Made by a program: the position numbers and the translations under genes. DNA of 39,800 nucleotides from Candidatus Latescibacterota bacterium (GTDB lineage: Bacteria; JAAXHH01). Where the stretch lies: positions 1-39,800 of the forward strand of contig JAJEHX010000002.1 of NCBI GenBank assembly GCA_022823465.1. Reading direction: 5' to 3'. How positions within the stretch are numbered: position 1 is the first letter of the stretch; each line of letters opens with the position of its first letter. Positions 1-8,240 of the stretch are shown here, in pieces. Below the pieces are notes generated by a model. It did not search any database and was not told the DNA's origin. It was given only the letters and a program-made list of their open reading frames with translations.

Positions 1-1
1 T

Positions 2-1774
2 TTCCATGCCTTACGCGGCGGCGGCGCGAACATGGACGTCCTGGTAGTCCTTGGCACCACGTCGGCCTACGCGTACAGCGTATATCTCGCGATCAGCCTC
101 GGAACCGAAGCCGCGGGGCAACTCTACTTCGAAGCTTCGGCAGTCATACTGACCCTCGTACTTATCGGTAAAAACATCGAAACCCGGGCGCGTCGGAGCG
201 CGAGCCGGGCGATACGCGAACTGCTTGCCGTCCGCCCCGCCACAGCGCGGATAAGAACAGCCGGCGGCACGGAGCAAGAAACACCGGTACACGACCTGAA
301 GGCTGGTGACGTCGTAATCTGCCGTCCGGGCGACAAGGTGGCCGCGGACGGTGTTGTGATTAAAGGCGAAGCCGAAGTAGACGAGGCGCTCATTACCGGC
401 GAAAGCACACCCGCGCAGAAAACCCCGGGGGACGCTGTGACAGCCGGATCGATAAACCTAAACGGCTTCCTGGAAATAGAGGCCCGGGCCATCGGAAGCG
501 ATTCGACCCTGGGCCGGGTGATTCGCCTGGTCGAAAACGCCCAGGCCGCGAAACCCGCCATCCAGCGCCTGGTAGACCGCGTCAGCGGCGTTTTCGTGCC
601 GGCGGTCATCGCCCTCGCCGTGATCACCTTTACCGCGTGGATCCTGCTGGGGGCCGATCTGGAAACGGCGTTGATCAATGCCGTTTCCGTCCTCGTCATC
701 GCCTGTCCCTGCGCTTTAGGCCTGGCTACGCCTACGGCCATCGTAACGGGCGCCGGCGTGGCGGCGCGGGTGGGTATCCTGGTCAGGGATATCGAGTCCC
801 TGGAGCGGTCGAATGACCTGACCCACGTGGTTTTCGACAAGACGGGCACCCTGACCGAAGGAAGGCCCGTCATCGAATCGATCCATCCCCTTGTTGACGG
901 CGGCGAACAAGGTCCGCTTCGCATTGCGGCATCGCTGCAACAGGGCAGCGAGCACCCCTTTGCCACGGCATTTCAATCGGCTGCGAAAGAACAGGGACTG
1001 ACCCTGACCGGGGTAGAACGCTTCAGGAACGTGGTGGCGAAGGGCGTAATGGGTGAAATCGAAGGTACGCGCTACCTCCTTGGAAACGCGAAACTCTTCG
1101 AGGCGAACTGCCCCGGACCCGCGCCGCCCGTCGAGCCGCCTTCCACCGGCGCAACGGCAGTCTGGCTGGCCGTCCTAAAGGGTTCCGGATGCGAGTTGCT
1201 CGCGCGCTTCGACCTCCTGGACGCGTTGCGGCCCGAGGCGGCCGCGGCGGTGGAAGGGCTCAGGAAACTGGGTGTCAAGACGCTGATCGTTTCCGGTGAC
1301 GCGGAATCCGTCGTGGAGCGCGTCGGCCGGCAGGCGGGCGTTGACGAAACGTACGGCCGCGTCACGCCGGAAGACAAGGAAGATATCGTCGGGCGATTGA
1401 CGGAAAGCGGCGCGAAGGTCTGCATGGCCGGTGACGGGATCAACGACGCACCCGCCCTGGCCCGCGCCACTGTGGGCATCGCCATGGGTTCCGGGACGGA
1501 CGTGGCGATGGAGACTGCGGCGATTACGCTGATGAAGCCCGATCCGACCCTGGTGGCCGGCGCCATCGATGTGAGCCGGAAAACGATCCGCAAAATCAAG
1601 CAGAATCTCTTCTGGGCCTTTTTCTATAATGTGATCGGACTGCCGCTTGCGGCGATGGGGTACCTCTTTCCCGCGCTCGCCGCGGCCATGATGGCCTTCT
1701 CCAGCATCAGCGTCGTACTGAACTCGATGACACTCCGGTCATGGCGTCCCGGGACCCACGACAGATCGCAGTAA
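2..1774 (+). CDS. copA: Cu+-exporting P1B-type ATPase, 5' end outside window
   Basis: Heavy-metal P-type ATPase that would pump Cu+ out of the cytoplasm through the inner membrane. The reading frame is open to the window edge, and the residues before the first ATG (at 32) already match the family (FHALRGGGANMDVLVVLG), so the gene starts upstream; 590 residues are visible. Motifs in order: TGES of the actuator domain (395-406), the CPC metal site in a membrane helix (704-712), DKTGT phosphorylation site (836-850), an SEHP motif of the nucleotide domain, GDGIND (1430-1447). The last two helices carry the YN and MxxSS signatures (FYNVIGLPL, MAFSSISVVLNS) known from Cu+ pumps, which favours copper or silver over zinc or cadmium. 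Any N-terminal metal-binding domains lie outside the window. It ends 42 bp from the convergent histidine kinase. Confidence 0.93.
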   Translation, partial: FHALRGGGANMDVLVVLGTTSAYAYSVYLAISLGTEAAGQLYFEASAVILTLVLIGKNIETRARRSASRAIRELLAVRPATARIRTAGGTEQETPVHDLKAGDVVICRPGDKVAADGVVIKGEAEVDEALITGESTPAQKTPGDAVTAGSINLNGFLEIEARAIGSDSTLGRVIRLVENAQAAKPAIQRLVDRVSGVFVPAVIALAVITFTAWILLGADLETALINAVSVLVIACPCALGLATPTAIVTGAGVAARVGILVRDIESLERSNDLTHVVFDKTGTLTEGRPVIESIHPLVDGGEQGPLRIAASLQQGSEHPFATAFQSAAKEQGLTLTGVERFRNVVAKGVMGEIEGTRYLLGNAKLFEANCPGPAPPVEPPSTGATAVWLAVLKGSGCELLARFDLLDALRPEAAAAVEGLRKLGVKTLIVSGDAESVVERVGRQAGVDETYGRVTPEDKEDIVGRLTESGAKVCMAGDGINDAPALARATVGIAMGSGTDVAMETAAITLMKPDPTLVAGAIDVSRKTIRKIKQNLFWAFFYNVIGLPLAAMGYLFPALAAAMMAFSSISVVLNSMTLRSWRPGTHDRSQ

Positions 1775-1816
1775 ATATATACCGGAAAATCAGGCTTGTT
1801 GAAGGAGGAGAAAACG

Positions 1817-4000
1817 CTATGCGGTTTCTTGCTCTTGCGGGGCCGCCGGTTCCTCTTGCGGGGCCGCGGCCGGTTCGAGTGGAATCCGGATCGCCATTTC
1901 AGTGTATTCGCCCGGCTCGGAATCCACCTCGATAGCTCCCCCGTGCTCGCGCACGATGTCGTTGGAGAGCGCCAGACCGAGACCGGTACCCTGATCGGTG
2001 GGCTTGGTCGTGAAGAAGGGATTGAAGATCTTGTCCCGCACGTGGGGCGGTATCCCCTTGCCATTGTCCTTGATGCGAACGATGATCTGATCTTCCTCGC
2101 GCCGGGTGGACAGCCAGATAGCGGGCACGTAGCCGGCATCCGTATCCGGGTCTTCCCTTTTTTCGTGGGTCGCATGGCAGGCGTTGTTCACCATATTCAG
2201 AAACACCCGGGCCATTTCCTGCGAAACGATCTCTATCTTACCGAGGTTGGGATCGAAGTCCTCGTTGATTTCGAGTTGAAAGTTCTCATTGGACGCCCGG
2301 GCGGCGTGGTAAGCCAGGCGGGAATGCTCTTCCAGCAGAGCGTTCACATCCGTGGACTGTTTCTCGCCTGATCCGCGGCCCATCTGCAGCATGTCCCGCA
2401 CAATCCGGTTGGCCCTTTCGCCGTGTTCCCTGATCCGGCGCAGGTTTTCCGTAAGATCCCCGCCGATTTCGCGTATGAGATCGTTCTGCCCTTCGTCGAT
2501 CGATCCCCCGCCCTCGGGCAGTTCTTCCTGCAATTCCTCCAGCAGTTCTTCCGACGACTCCGCAAAGTTCTTTACGAAGTTCAACGGATTCTGGATTTCG
2601 TGGGCGACGCCTGCCGTGAGTTCGCCCAGGGCCGCCAGTTTTTCCCGCATGACGATCTGGTCCTGCGCCTTTTGCAGTTCGCCCAGCGTTTCTTCCAGCG
2701 TCTCGTTCTTGCCGCGCAGCTCCTCTGCGAGTTTCTCCACGAGGTTCAGCCGCTGCGCCTCGATCGAATGCAATCTGAATACCTCAAGGGCGGACGCCAT
2801 GTCCGCCACCTCGTCGCGGCCGTCCAGTTCCACCTTCTGTTTCAAGTCGCCCCCGGCCATGCGCCTCATGTGTTCCGACAGGAACGCCAGGCGCCGCAGC
2901 AGTACTTTTCCGACAAACAGCCAGGCGATCAGCAACGCGCCGACCAGACTGACCGCGTTCAGTGCCAGGAGTAGCTGCCGCCCTACCTGGATGGTCTCTG
3001 TCGATGCGACCGTCGCGGCCCGTGCGCTGACCTGCGCGGAATTCACCAGACTTTCGACTTCAGCGACAAGCTCGACGGCGATGTTGCGGTTGTTTTCGAT
3101 CAGCGCGCGCTGTTGGGCGAGAAGCTCCAGATCCTCCGCGCGAATCTGAAAGATCATACCATCTCCGCTACCCAGTTCAAACAACTGGGCGAACACGGGC
3201 TCGAGTCTTTGACGTAAGGGTGCCGTACCCAGGCCGACAAGGCTCCTTTCGACTCCCCCGCTGGCCGACTCGAACCGCTCAAGCAAAGGCTCCAGTCTGT
3301 CGGCGTCTACGAGGTTGAAGACGTTCGACAGGATCCGGGTGCTGACGGTCGCCTCGGTCTGCAGCTCGGCGAGATGACGGTAACGCTGCAGTTCCAGCTC
3401 GGACAGATACTCGGACCGAGGCGCCGCCGGTTCATCGATGTTCCGGTAACCCGTGGCCGTGTAGAACAGCTGGTCGTCGAGTGCCGGTACCAGAATGCCT
3501 GCCAGTTCGAACTGCAGTTGTTCCAGTTCCCGGCGCAGCGACTGGCTTTGTTCTTCAAGCACGAAGCGCCGCGCCACGGACTCCTCGATCATGCCGATGT
3601 TGGACATCAGCGTATTCCCGCTCGCACTGATACGCTGAAATCGTTCGTTTTCCATGTCGTAGCCGGCGATCGTTTCCAATTGCTCCGCGAAGTTCTCCCG
3701 TTCGTCGGCAATACTCGCGGTAACGGCTTCAAGGGCTTCGGGCGTCTCCGCCGCCGCCAGACGGGGGGCGGCCGCCGCCAGTGTTCCGCTCCGCTGTGCC
3801 ACGCCGAAGGCCGCGGCAATTTCTGGAACGGCCACCTCGTTTACTTCGCGCTGGGCTTCGCCGACTTCGTTGAAAGCGAACCACGCGACCATACTGGCCA
3901 TCATGGTGAGCGCTACCGCCGTACCAATGCCGAGATACAACTGCCCCGAAATACGGGAAGGGCCCTTGTCGTACAGCCAGAGCAGCCACTTTTTAATCAT
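1817..4000 (-). CDS. Membrane sensor histidine kinase, TorS-like architecture
   Basis: Inner-membrane sensor kinase of 727 residues. A first membrane helix (about residues 21-43) is followed by some 300 mostly helical extracytoplasmic residues, a second helix (about 343-364), a HAMP segment, a coiled coil, a HisKA domain with His467 in AGVAHEIQNPLNF, and an HATPase domain with NNACHAT, DNGKGIP and GTGLGLAL boxes. The C-terminus is a short Pro/Glu/Ala-rich tail with a repeated APQEE-like unit. No receiver or DNA-binding domain is present. The start codon overlaps the stop of the upstream binding-protein gene by 4 bp (ATGA), so the two are translationally coupled. A long helical periplasmic domain beside a periplasmic binding protein is the arrangement of TorS/TorT. 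The inferred phosphate acceptor is the receiver-PP2C protein of the same operon. The kinase call is firm; the TorS resemblance is from memory of its sequence. Confidence 0.9.
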   Translation of the reverse strand: MIKKWLLWLYDKGPSRISGQLYLGIGTAVALTMMASMVAWFAFNEVGEAQREVNEVAVPEIAAAFGVAQRSGTLAAAAPRLAAAETPEALEAVTASIADERENFAEQLETIAGYDMENERFQRISASGNTLMSNIGMIEESVARRFVLEEQSQSLRRELEQLQFELAGILVPALDDQLFYTATGYRNIDEPAAPRSEYLSELELQRYRHLAELQTEATVSTRILSNVFNLVDADRLEPLLERFESASGGVERSLVGLGTAPLRQRLEPVFAQLFELGSGDGMIFQIRAEDLELLAQQRALIENNRNIAVELVAEVESLVNSAQVSARAATVASTETIQVGRQLLLALNAVSLVGALLIAWLFVGKVLLRRLAFLSEHMRRMAGGDLKQKVELDGRDEVADMASALEVFRLHSIEAQRLNLVEKLAEELRGKNETLEETLGELQKAQDQIVMREKLAALGELTAGVAHEIQNPLNFVKNFAESSEELLEELQEELPEGGGSIDEGQNDLIREIGGDLTENLRRIREHGERANRIVRDMLQMGRGSGEKQSTDVNALLEEHSRLAYHAARASNENFQLEINEDFDPNLGKIEIVSQEMARVFLNMVNNACHATHEKREDPDTDAGYVPAIWLSTRREEDQIIVRIKDNGKGIPPHVRDKIFNPFFTTKPTDQGTGLGLALSNDIVREHGGAIEVDSEPGEYTEMAIRIPLEPAAAPQEEPAAPQEQETA

Positions 4001-5211
4001 GGCATCACGTCCCGGAGGGTATTGATGGGATGGTAAAGGCCATCCGTTCCGATCACCGTGAGGAAGACCGCGTCGGAACCCTGGTTGTCGCCCTCGCCGA
4101 ACTCGAGACGCAGACCGCCTAAATCAATGGTTCCGGCCCGGTTCAGACTTTCCATGAGACAAGTCCGCTTTACGTCTGGTCCGCAGCCCTCCAGCGCGAT
4201 AATCGCCAGCCGGCCGGCCAGATACCCTTCGAATGAGACGAATCCGGGGGTAGCGCCTCGCGCGTGCGCGGAAAGCGCGCGGCGGTACTGAACGGCGATT
4301 GCGATATTGCCGGCCGCGGGGAAGGGTACGACCTGTGAGACGAGGACGCCGCGGCCGTTGGGACCCAACTCACCGGCCAGGGCGTTGCTTCCAACGAAGG
4401 AAATCGTAGCGAAGACCGGATTGAAACCCACACGCCGCGCCCATGATATGAGCGTCGCGACCGGCTGGTAAGCGCCGATGACGACGACGGCGTCCGGTTT
4501 TCCACGTTGCAGGTCGAGCAGGCCGGCCTTGATCGCCGTGGTATTTCTCGGATACACGCCGATCGCCACGGGATCCAGGTTCCTGCGCTCCAGGGCGCGC
4601 GTTACGCCCCGATAGCCTACCCGGCCAAAGGAGTCGTTCTGATACATTACGGCAATGCGCGTGATGCCGAGATCGCGCGAAAGCCGGTCAACGATTTCCT
4701 CGGTTTCCTGGAAATAGGAGGCGCGCAGGTTGATGACGCCGGTTTCCGTGCTGTCCCGTAAAAAAATCGCACCGGTAAAGGGCGCGATATAGGGTACACC
4801 CGCCTGCGATGTAATGGGAACGGCCGATCGGGAAGTGGGCGTGCCCACCGCGCCGATCAGTGCGAATACCCCTTCATCCTCGATCAACTTCCGGGTATTC
4901 GCGATGGCGGCTTCCGGTTCATAGGCGTCGTCGAGGGTAATCAACTCGAGCCGCCGCCCGTGCACGCCGCCCCGGCGGTTGGCTTCCTGGAAGGCCGCCT
5001 CGATGCCGAGGTTCATGTTCCGGCCGAGTTCCCGGGCCGGACCGCTGAACGCGGCGGACTGTCCGAACAGGATGCGTTCGTCTGTTACGCCGGGCTCTTC
5101 GACCTGGGAGGCGTTCGCGCCGCTGTATTCGAGAGGTAGAGCGGGAGAGAACGCCGTCGCACTAAGGGCGAGTAGCATGGCGACCGCCCAGTAGTCGCGC
5201 GTTCTTCTCAT
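3997..5211 (-). CDS. Periplasmic ligand-binding protein (Peripla_BP_6 type) in a signalling operon
   Basis: 404-residue periplasmic binding protein of the branched-chain amino acid/amide family. It starts with a positively charged signal peptide (MRRTRDYWAVAMLLALSA) and continues with family landmarks: ILFGQSAAFSGPARELG near the mature N-terminus, AFQEANRRGGVHGR, LIGAVGTPTSRSAVPI and the second-lobe stretch FGRVGYRG. No permease or ATPase gene of an ABC importer lies nearby. Instead the gene overlaps the RsbW-like gene upstream and the histidine kinase downstream by 4 bp each, all on the minus strand. The context therefore suggests a ligand-sensing co-receptor for the kinase rather than a transport component, as TorT serves TorS or LuxP serves LuxQ; this role is inference. 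The ligand cannot be read from the sequence. Confidence 0.88.
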   Translation of the reverse strand: MRRTRDYWAVAMLLALSATAFSPALPLEYSGANASQVEEPGVTDERILFGQSAAFSGPARELGRNMNLGIEAAFQEANRRGGVHGRRLELITLDDAYEPEAAIANTRKLIEDEGVFALIGAVGTPTSRSAVPITSQAGVPYIAPFTGAIFLRDSTETGVINLRASYFQETEEIVDRLSRDLGITRIAVMYQNDSFGRVGYRGVTRALERRNLDPVAIGVYPRNTTAIKAGLLDLQRGKPDAVVVIGAYQPVATLISWARRVGFNPVFATISFVGSNALAGELGPNGRGVLVSQVVPFPAAGNIAIAVQYRRALSAHARGATPGFVSFEGYLAGRLAIIALEGCGPDVKRTCLMESLNRAGTIDLGGLRLEFGEGDNQGSDAVFLTVIGTDGLYHPINTLRDVMP

Positions 5212-5633
5212 CCATTGTCCTTCCGCTTGACGATCGTCAGGATGTTCTTGTTGTCTTCCCGGCGATAACTCAGTTCATCCATCATGGTCCGAACCAGGTA
5301 GATGCCCAGGCCGCCGACTGGCCTGTCGTCAAGTCCGGATTCGATATCCGGTTCCGGGGAATCCGTGAGGGGATTGAAGGCCTGTCCCTCGTCCCGCAAC
5401 TCGATCGTAAGCGCGTCGGAGTCCGAGTCCAGCACGATCTCGAACTCCTGGTCCGGATCGTTGGCGTGGCCGTGGGTGACGATATTGACGCCCAGTTCCT
5501 CGAGGACGAGCTTGACCTGGTATACCATGCCCGGCGGCCATTCTTCGGACTCGCCGAGTTCATCCACGGCGTCGTAAATGCGTTCCAGCTGGTCGAGCTT
5601 GGTAGATAGGCAAAGGGACAGTCTTCTGCTCAT
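5208..5633 (-). CDS. RsbW/SpoIIAB-like ATP-binding protein (anti-sigma type serine kinase)
   Basis: Cytoplasmic GHKL-fold protein of 141 residues related to anti-sigma-factor kinases. Landmarks are LVLEELGVNIVTHG (N-box), LRDEGQAFNP (G1-like box) and GGLGIYLVRTMMDEL (G2 box). In the known partner-switching scheme such a protein binds either its target (often a sigma factor) or an unphosphorylated STAS protein, which it can phosphorylate on serine. ATG at 5633 is chosen because AGGG lies about 10 nt upstream and family similarity begins directly after it (MSRRLSLCLSTKLDQLERIYD is one base triplet step past 20 residues, here cited only to its first part); a longer frame to 5813 would run inside the phosphatase gene. 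It lies 10 bp after the PP2C gene and overlaps the binding-protein gene by 4 bp. No sigma factor gene is nearby, so the target is unknown. Confidence 0.85.
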   Translation of the reverse strand: MSRRLSLCLSTKLDQLERIYDAVDELGESEEWPPGMVYQVKLVLEELGVNIVTHGHANDPDQEFEIVLDSDSDALTIELRDEGQAFNPLTDSPEPDIESGLDDRPVGGLGIYLVRTMMDELSYRREDNKNILTIVKRKDNG

Positions 5634-5643
5634 GGAGATATCC

Positions 5644-6801
5644 CTAGCGCTGCAGGACAGTGACGCAGGTAATGTCGTCCGACTGCGGTGTCTCGCCGGC
5701 GAAGTCGTGGACCGCTTTGAAAACGGCCTTGTTCGCGGTCTCGGGGGTTTCGGGGCGGGATTCCGAGAATACGCTCTGCAGGCGTTCCATGCCGAATTCC
5801 TCCCCGTCCGCATTCATGGCCTCGGTGACGCCGTCGGTATACAGAACGAGGAGGTCGCCCGCGGAAAGCCCGGTAGCCGACTGGTCGAAATCGATGCCGG
5901 GAAAAACTCCGAGCGCAACCCCGTCGGTTCCCGGGAGCAGCGTCGAACTGCCATCGGGATGAACCACCAGCGGGGGATTATGCCCCCCGTTGGCGTAGGC
6001 CACCTGACCGGTCTCGGGGGTGTAGACCGCGTAGAAGGTCGTGACGAACATGGCCGCTTCGTTCTCCTCGGTAAGGAGATTGTTGACTTCCTTCAAAACC
6101 GGACCGGGCGCCATGGCCCCGATAGCCGATCCCTTCAGGAGGGTCCGGCTCGACATCATGAACAACGCGGCCGGCACGCCCTTGTCGGATACGTCGGCGA
6201 TCGCGAGACCGATCTGTCCGCCGGGCAGGGGAAAGACATCAAAGAAATCTCCGCCGACCTCTCTGGCGGGTTCCATGTTCGCGAAGATATCGCAGTGGTC
6301 GGAAGCGGGAAACTCGGTGGGAAGGATGGATTGCTGCATCTTGCTGGCCACGTTCAATTCATTCTGAAGCCTGACCAGCTTGTCCCGGGATTCCAGGGCT
6401 TCGCGCCACTCCTCCATGTTCTTCAACGTGCGTTCAATGGTAACCCGGAGATCCTGGAAATCGATGGGCTTGGTAATGAAGTCGAAGGCGCCGCGGTTCA
6501 TGGCCGTCCGGATGTTCTTCATGTCCCCATAGGCTGAAACCACCACTGCGCGGATGTCGGGGGCGATGTTCGGTATCTGCGCCAGCAGGGTGAGGCCGTC
6601 CATCCGGGGCATGTTGATGTCGGAAAGGACCATGTCTATGTCGGGAACCTCGTTGAGACGCTCCAGTGCCTCCACGCCGTTCTGGGCGAAATAAAGCGTA
6701 TAGAGACCGGCGCGAACGTCGCGGCGCATCCTCTGCCGCATGAGGTGTTCGAGGTCCGGCTCATCGTCCACGATAAGAATCTTATACGGTGTCTGCGTCA
6801 T
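5644..6801 (-). CDS. Response regulator fused to PP2C-type serine phosphatase (RsbU-like)
   Basis: 385-residue two-domain protein. Residues 1-125 are a receiver domain with acidic pair D12-D13, phosphoacceptor D61 in LSDINMPRMDG, S89 and K111. A helical linker (about 125-160, ending KMQQSILP) leads to a SpoIIE/RsbU-type PP2C phosphatase with metal ligands in VGGDFFD (D185), IADVSDKG (D203) and the C-terminal SDDIT. Known relatives dephosphorylate STAS antagonists when the receiver is phosphorylated. Here the likely substrate is the STAS protein encoded 102 bp upstream and the likely phosphodonor is the kinase four genes along. Both domains keep the key residues expected for activity, so this looks like a working switch element. 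It is followed after 10 bp by the RsbW-like gene. Confidence 0.93.
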   Translation of the reverse strand: MTQTPYKILIVDDEPDLEHLMRQRMRRDVRAGLYTLYFAQNGVEALERLNEVPDIDMVLSDINMPRMDGLTLLAQIPNIAPDIRAVVVSAYGDMKNIRTAMNRGAFDFITKPIDFQDLRVTIERTLKNMEEWREALESRDKLVRLQNELNVASKMQQSILPTEFPASDHCDIFANMEPAREVGGDFFDVFPLPGGQIGLAIADVSDKGVPAALFMMSSRTLLKGSAIGAMAPGPVLKEVNNLLTEENEAAMFVTTFYAVYTPETGQVAYANGGHNPPLVVHPDGSSTLLPGTDGVALGVFPGIDFDQSATGLSAGDLLVLYTDGVTEAMNADGEEFGMERLQSVFSESRPETPETANKAVFKAVHDFAGETPQSDDITCVTVLQR

Positions 6802-6867
6802 TTCACCCCTTAAATCCGGCCGGTCCGTTCGACGATGGACGCGCCGGTCTTTCGAATGGACATACGC

Positions 6868-6885
6868 CGCGAAACGTCGCGAAAC
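6868..6885 (-). repeat. Two CGCGAAAC direct repeats spaced by one helical turn
   Basis: The octamer CGCGAAAC occurs at 6868-6875 and again at 6878-6885, exactly 10 bp apart, in the 102-bp gap between the STAS gene and the receiver-PP2C gene. A shorter version (CGCGAAC) follows at 6892-6898. The spacing would put both copies on the same face of DNA, which suits a regulator site, but this is pattern only. Confidence 0.35.
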
Positions 6886-6903
6886 AGTTGGCGCGAACGG
6901 AGC

Positions 6904-7242
6904 TTACTGGCCGATCTTATCCACGGCTTCCGCCTGGGTATCGTGGATGGAAATAATCTTGTCGAATCCGCTGATTTCGAAGACTTCCCGAATCGGGTCC
7001 GACAGCGAACACAGCGCGAACGCGGCGTTTCGCTTCTGAAGCAATCTTGCGATCAGCAGGATAACCCTCAGGCCGGCGCTGCTTATGTAGGACAACGCAC
7101 CGAAGTCAAGCAGCACCTTGCTGTCGTCTTCCGCGATGGCGCCGTTGAGCGCGTCTTCGAATTCCCGTGCGTTGGCGCCGTCGATTCGACCTTCAACCTT
7201 CGCAATCAGTACTTCATTTGCTCGGTCGACACTGATCTCCAT
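6904..7242 (-). CDS. STAS-domain anti-sigma factor antagonist
   Basis: 112-residue single STAS domain, the size of SpoIIAA/RsbV. The conserved phosphorylation loop is present as YISSAGLRV, with serines 54 and 55 as candidates, preceded by VLLDFGALS. In the known scheme the unphosphorylated form captures the anti-sigma kinase, and a PP2C phosphatase resets it. Both predicted partners are encoded directly downstream in the same direction. ATG at 7242 is preceded by a strong ribosome binding site (AAGGGGGTT, about 8 nt upstream). It is the first gene of the five-gene signalling operon. Confidence 0.92.
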   Translation of the reverse strand: MEISVDRANEVLIAKVEGRIDGANAREFEDALNGAIAEDDSKVLLDFGALSYISSAGLRVILLIARLLQKRNAAFALCSLSDPIREVFEISGFDKIISIHDTQAEAVDKIGQ

Positions 7243-7263
7243 GAAACCAACCCCCTTTACAGG

Positions 7264-7269
7264 TTTATA
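7264..7269 (-). promoter_or_regulatory. Possible -10 element for the signalling operon
   Basis: On the minus strand TATAAA lies about 22 bp before the STAS start codon and just upstream of its AAGGGGG ribosome binding site. No good -35 hexamer is seen at the usual distance. Weak evidence. Confidence 0.25.
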
Positions 7270-7273
7270 AAAC

Positions 7274-7287
7274 TGCCGTTTCCGGCA
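7274..7287 (-). terminator. Small GAAA-loop hairpin with short T run after the PhyH gene
   Basis: Minus-strand TGCCG-GAAA-CGGCA forms a 5-bp stem with a stable GNRA-type tetraloop, followed by GTTTTAT. It lies about 72 nt after the stop of the PhyH gene at 7359 and before the signalling operon. The short stem makes it a weak terminator candidate. Confidence 0.35.
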
Positions 7288-7358
7288 AAATCAGCTTTGG
7301 TTACTCCATTGGTCCAGTCTGTTAAACGTGCCCGTCCGTTCCAGCATGCACCCCGGTC

Positions 7359-8150
7359 TCAACCCGAAGCGAGAATAGGATGCAAGGGTCCTCCAAAGGG
7401 TTCGCCCGCTTTCAAAGTCCGGTCGCCGCCCGCGTCCCAGCGCCCGTTGTAGTTGACATACTCCGGTATGTAGATGATCGCCAAAGCTCTCCGCGGCGAG
7501 GAAGTATGATTCGGCGTAGCGTAATGAAACGTACAACCGTGATGAAAGGTAACGCCGCCCGCTTCCATTTCCATTACGACGGGCTCTATTTCGACTTCGA
7601 TATCCGTACCTTCTATTTCCTTCAGTACGCTCGCGCCCTCGGTACTCAACGGTACCGGGGCCAACCGGCCGAATTTATGCGATCCCGGAATGAACTGCAT
7701 GCAACCGTTGTCCACTGTCACGTCGTCCACGGCGATCCAGGCCGATAAAGCGCCGACCTGTTCCATGGGCCAGTAGGGGGCGTCCTGGTGCCAGTTGGTT
7801 GCCTTGCTCTGCTCACCGCCGGGTTTAATCAATCCATGGTCGTGATATATGACCAGCCGTCTGCAATCCGATACCTTCCGGGCGATTTCCGCCAGCCGCG
7901 CGTCGAAAGAGTACTTGCGGATTACTTCGTAGTCCACCCACAGATTGACCATCTGGTTGAAGACGCGGTTGTACTCGTCGTCCGTCTCGCGTCCACCGCC
8001 CAGTACACGTTCTCTTTTCTCGGCTACCGTCTTGTCCAGCGCTTCTCCCAGTTCCGACATTTCCTCCCTGGAGAAAAACCCCGGAATCTGGAGATAGCCA
8101 TTTTCCTTAAAGAACTCGACCTCTTCGGCGCCAATGCGATTTGGATTCAT
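7359..8150 (-). CDS. Phytanoyl-CoA dioxygenase (PhyH) family oxygenase
   Basis: 263-residue Fe(II)/2-oxoglutarate-dependent dioxygenase. The iron-binding triad can be placed: H121-x-D123 in TNWHQDAPYW and a distal His209 in GCTFHYATPN, followed by an SPRRAL arginine expected to bind 2-oxoglutarate. The conserved FIPGSHKFG follows the first metal motif. PhyH members hydroxylate varied lipids and small molecules, and the substrate cannot be predicted. Upstream of ATG 8150 there is no clear Shine-Dalgarno sequence. It is divergent from a second PhyH gene that shares only the general family pattern (different length and spacing), so they are not a recent duplication. Confidence 0.88.
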   Translation of the reverse strand: MNPNRIGAEEVEFFKENGYLQIPGFFSREEMSELGEALDKTVAEKRERVLGGGRETDDEYNRVFNQMVNLWVDYEVIRKYSFDARLAEIARKVSDCRRLVIYHDHGLIKPGGEQSKATNWHQDAPYWPMEQVGALSAWIAVDDVTVDNGCMQFIPGSHKFGRLAPVPLSTEGASVLKEIEGTDIEVEIEPVVMEMEAGGVTFHHGCTFHYATPNHTSSPRRALAIIYIPEYVNYNGRWDAGGDRTLKAGEPFGGPLHPILASG

Positions 8151-8203
8151 AGATTCGCAGAACCCGGAGACTGGATCGAATTACACATATATAGTCCAAG
8201 TCC

Positions 8204-8231
8204 ATACAAATAACAACAATAAACGTTTCAA
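8204..8231 (-). promoter_or_regulatory. Putative promoter of the minus-strand PhyH gene
   Basis: On the minus strand TTGAAA (8226-8231) and TTGTAT (8204-8209) are separated by 16 bp in an AT-rich part of the divergent spacer, about 55 bp before the start codon at 8150. Reasonable match to a housekeeping promoter, not verified. Confidence 0.4.
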
Positions 8232-8240
8232 ATCGTGTCA

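Noticed and set aside
3997-5211. Component of a branched-chain amino acid ABC importer
   Set aside because: No permease or ATPase gene is adjacent and both overlapping neighbours are signalling genes.
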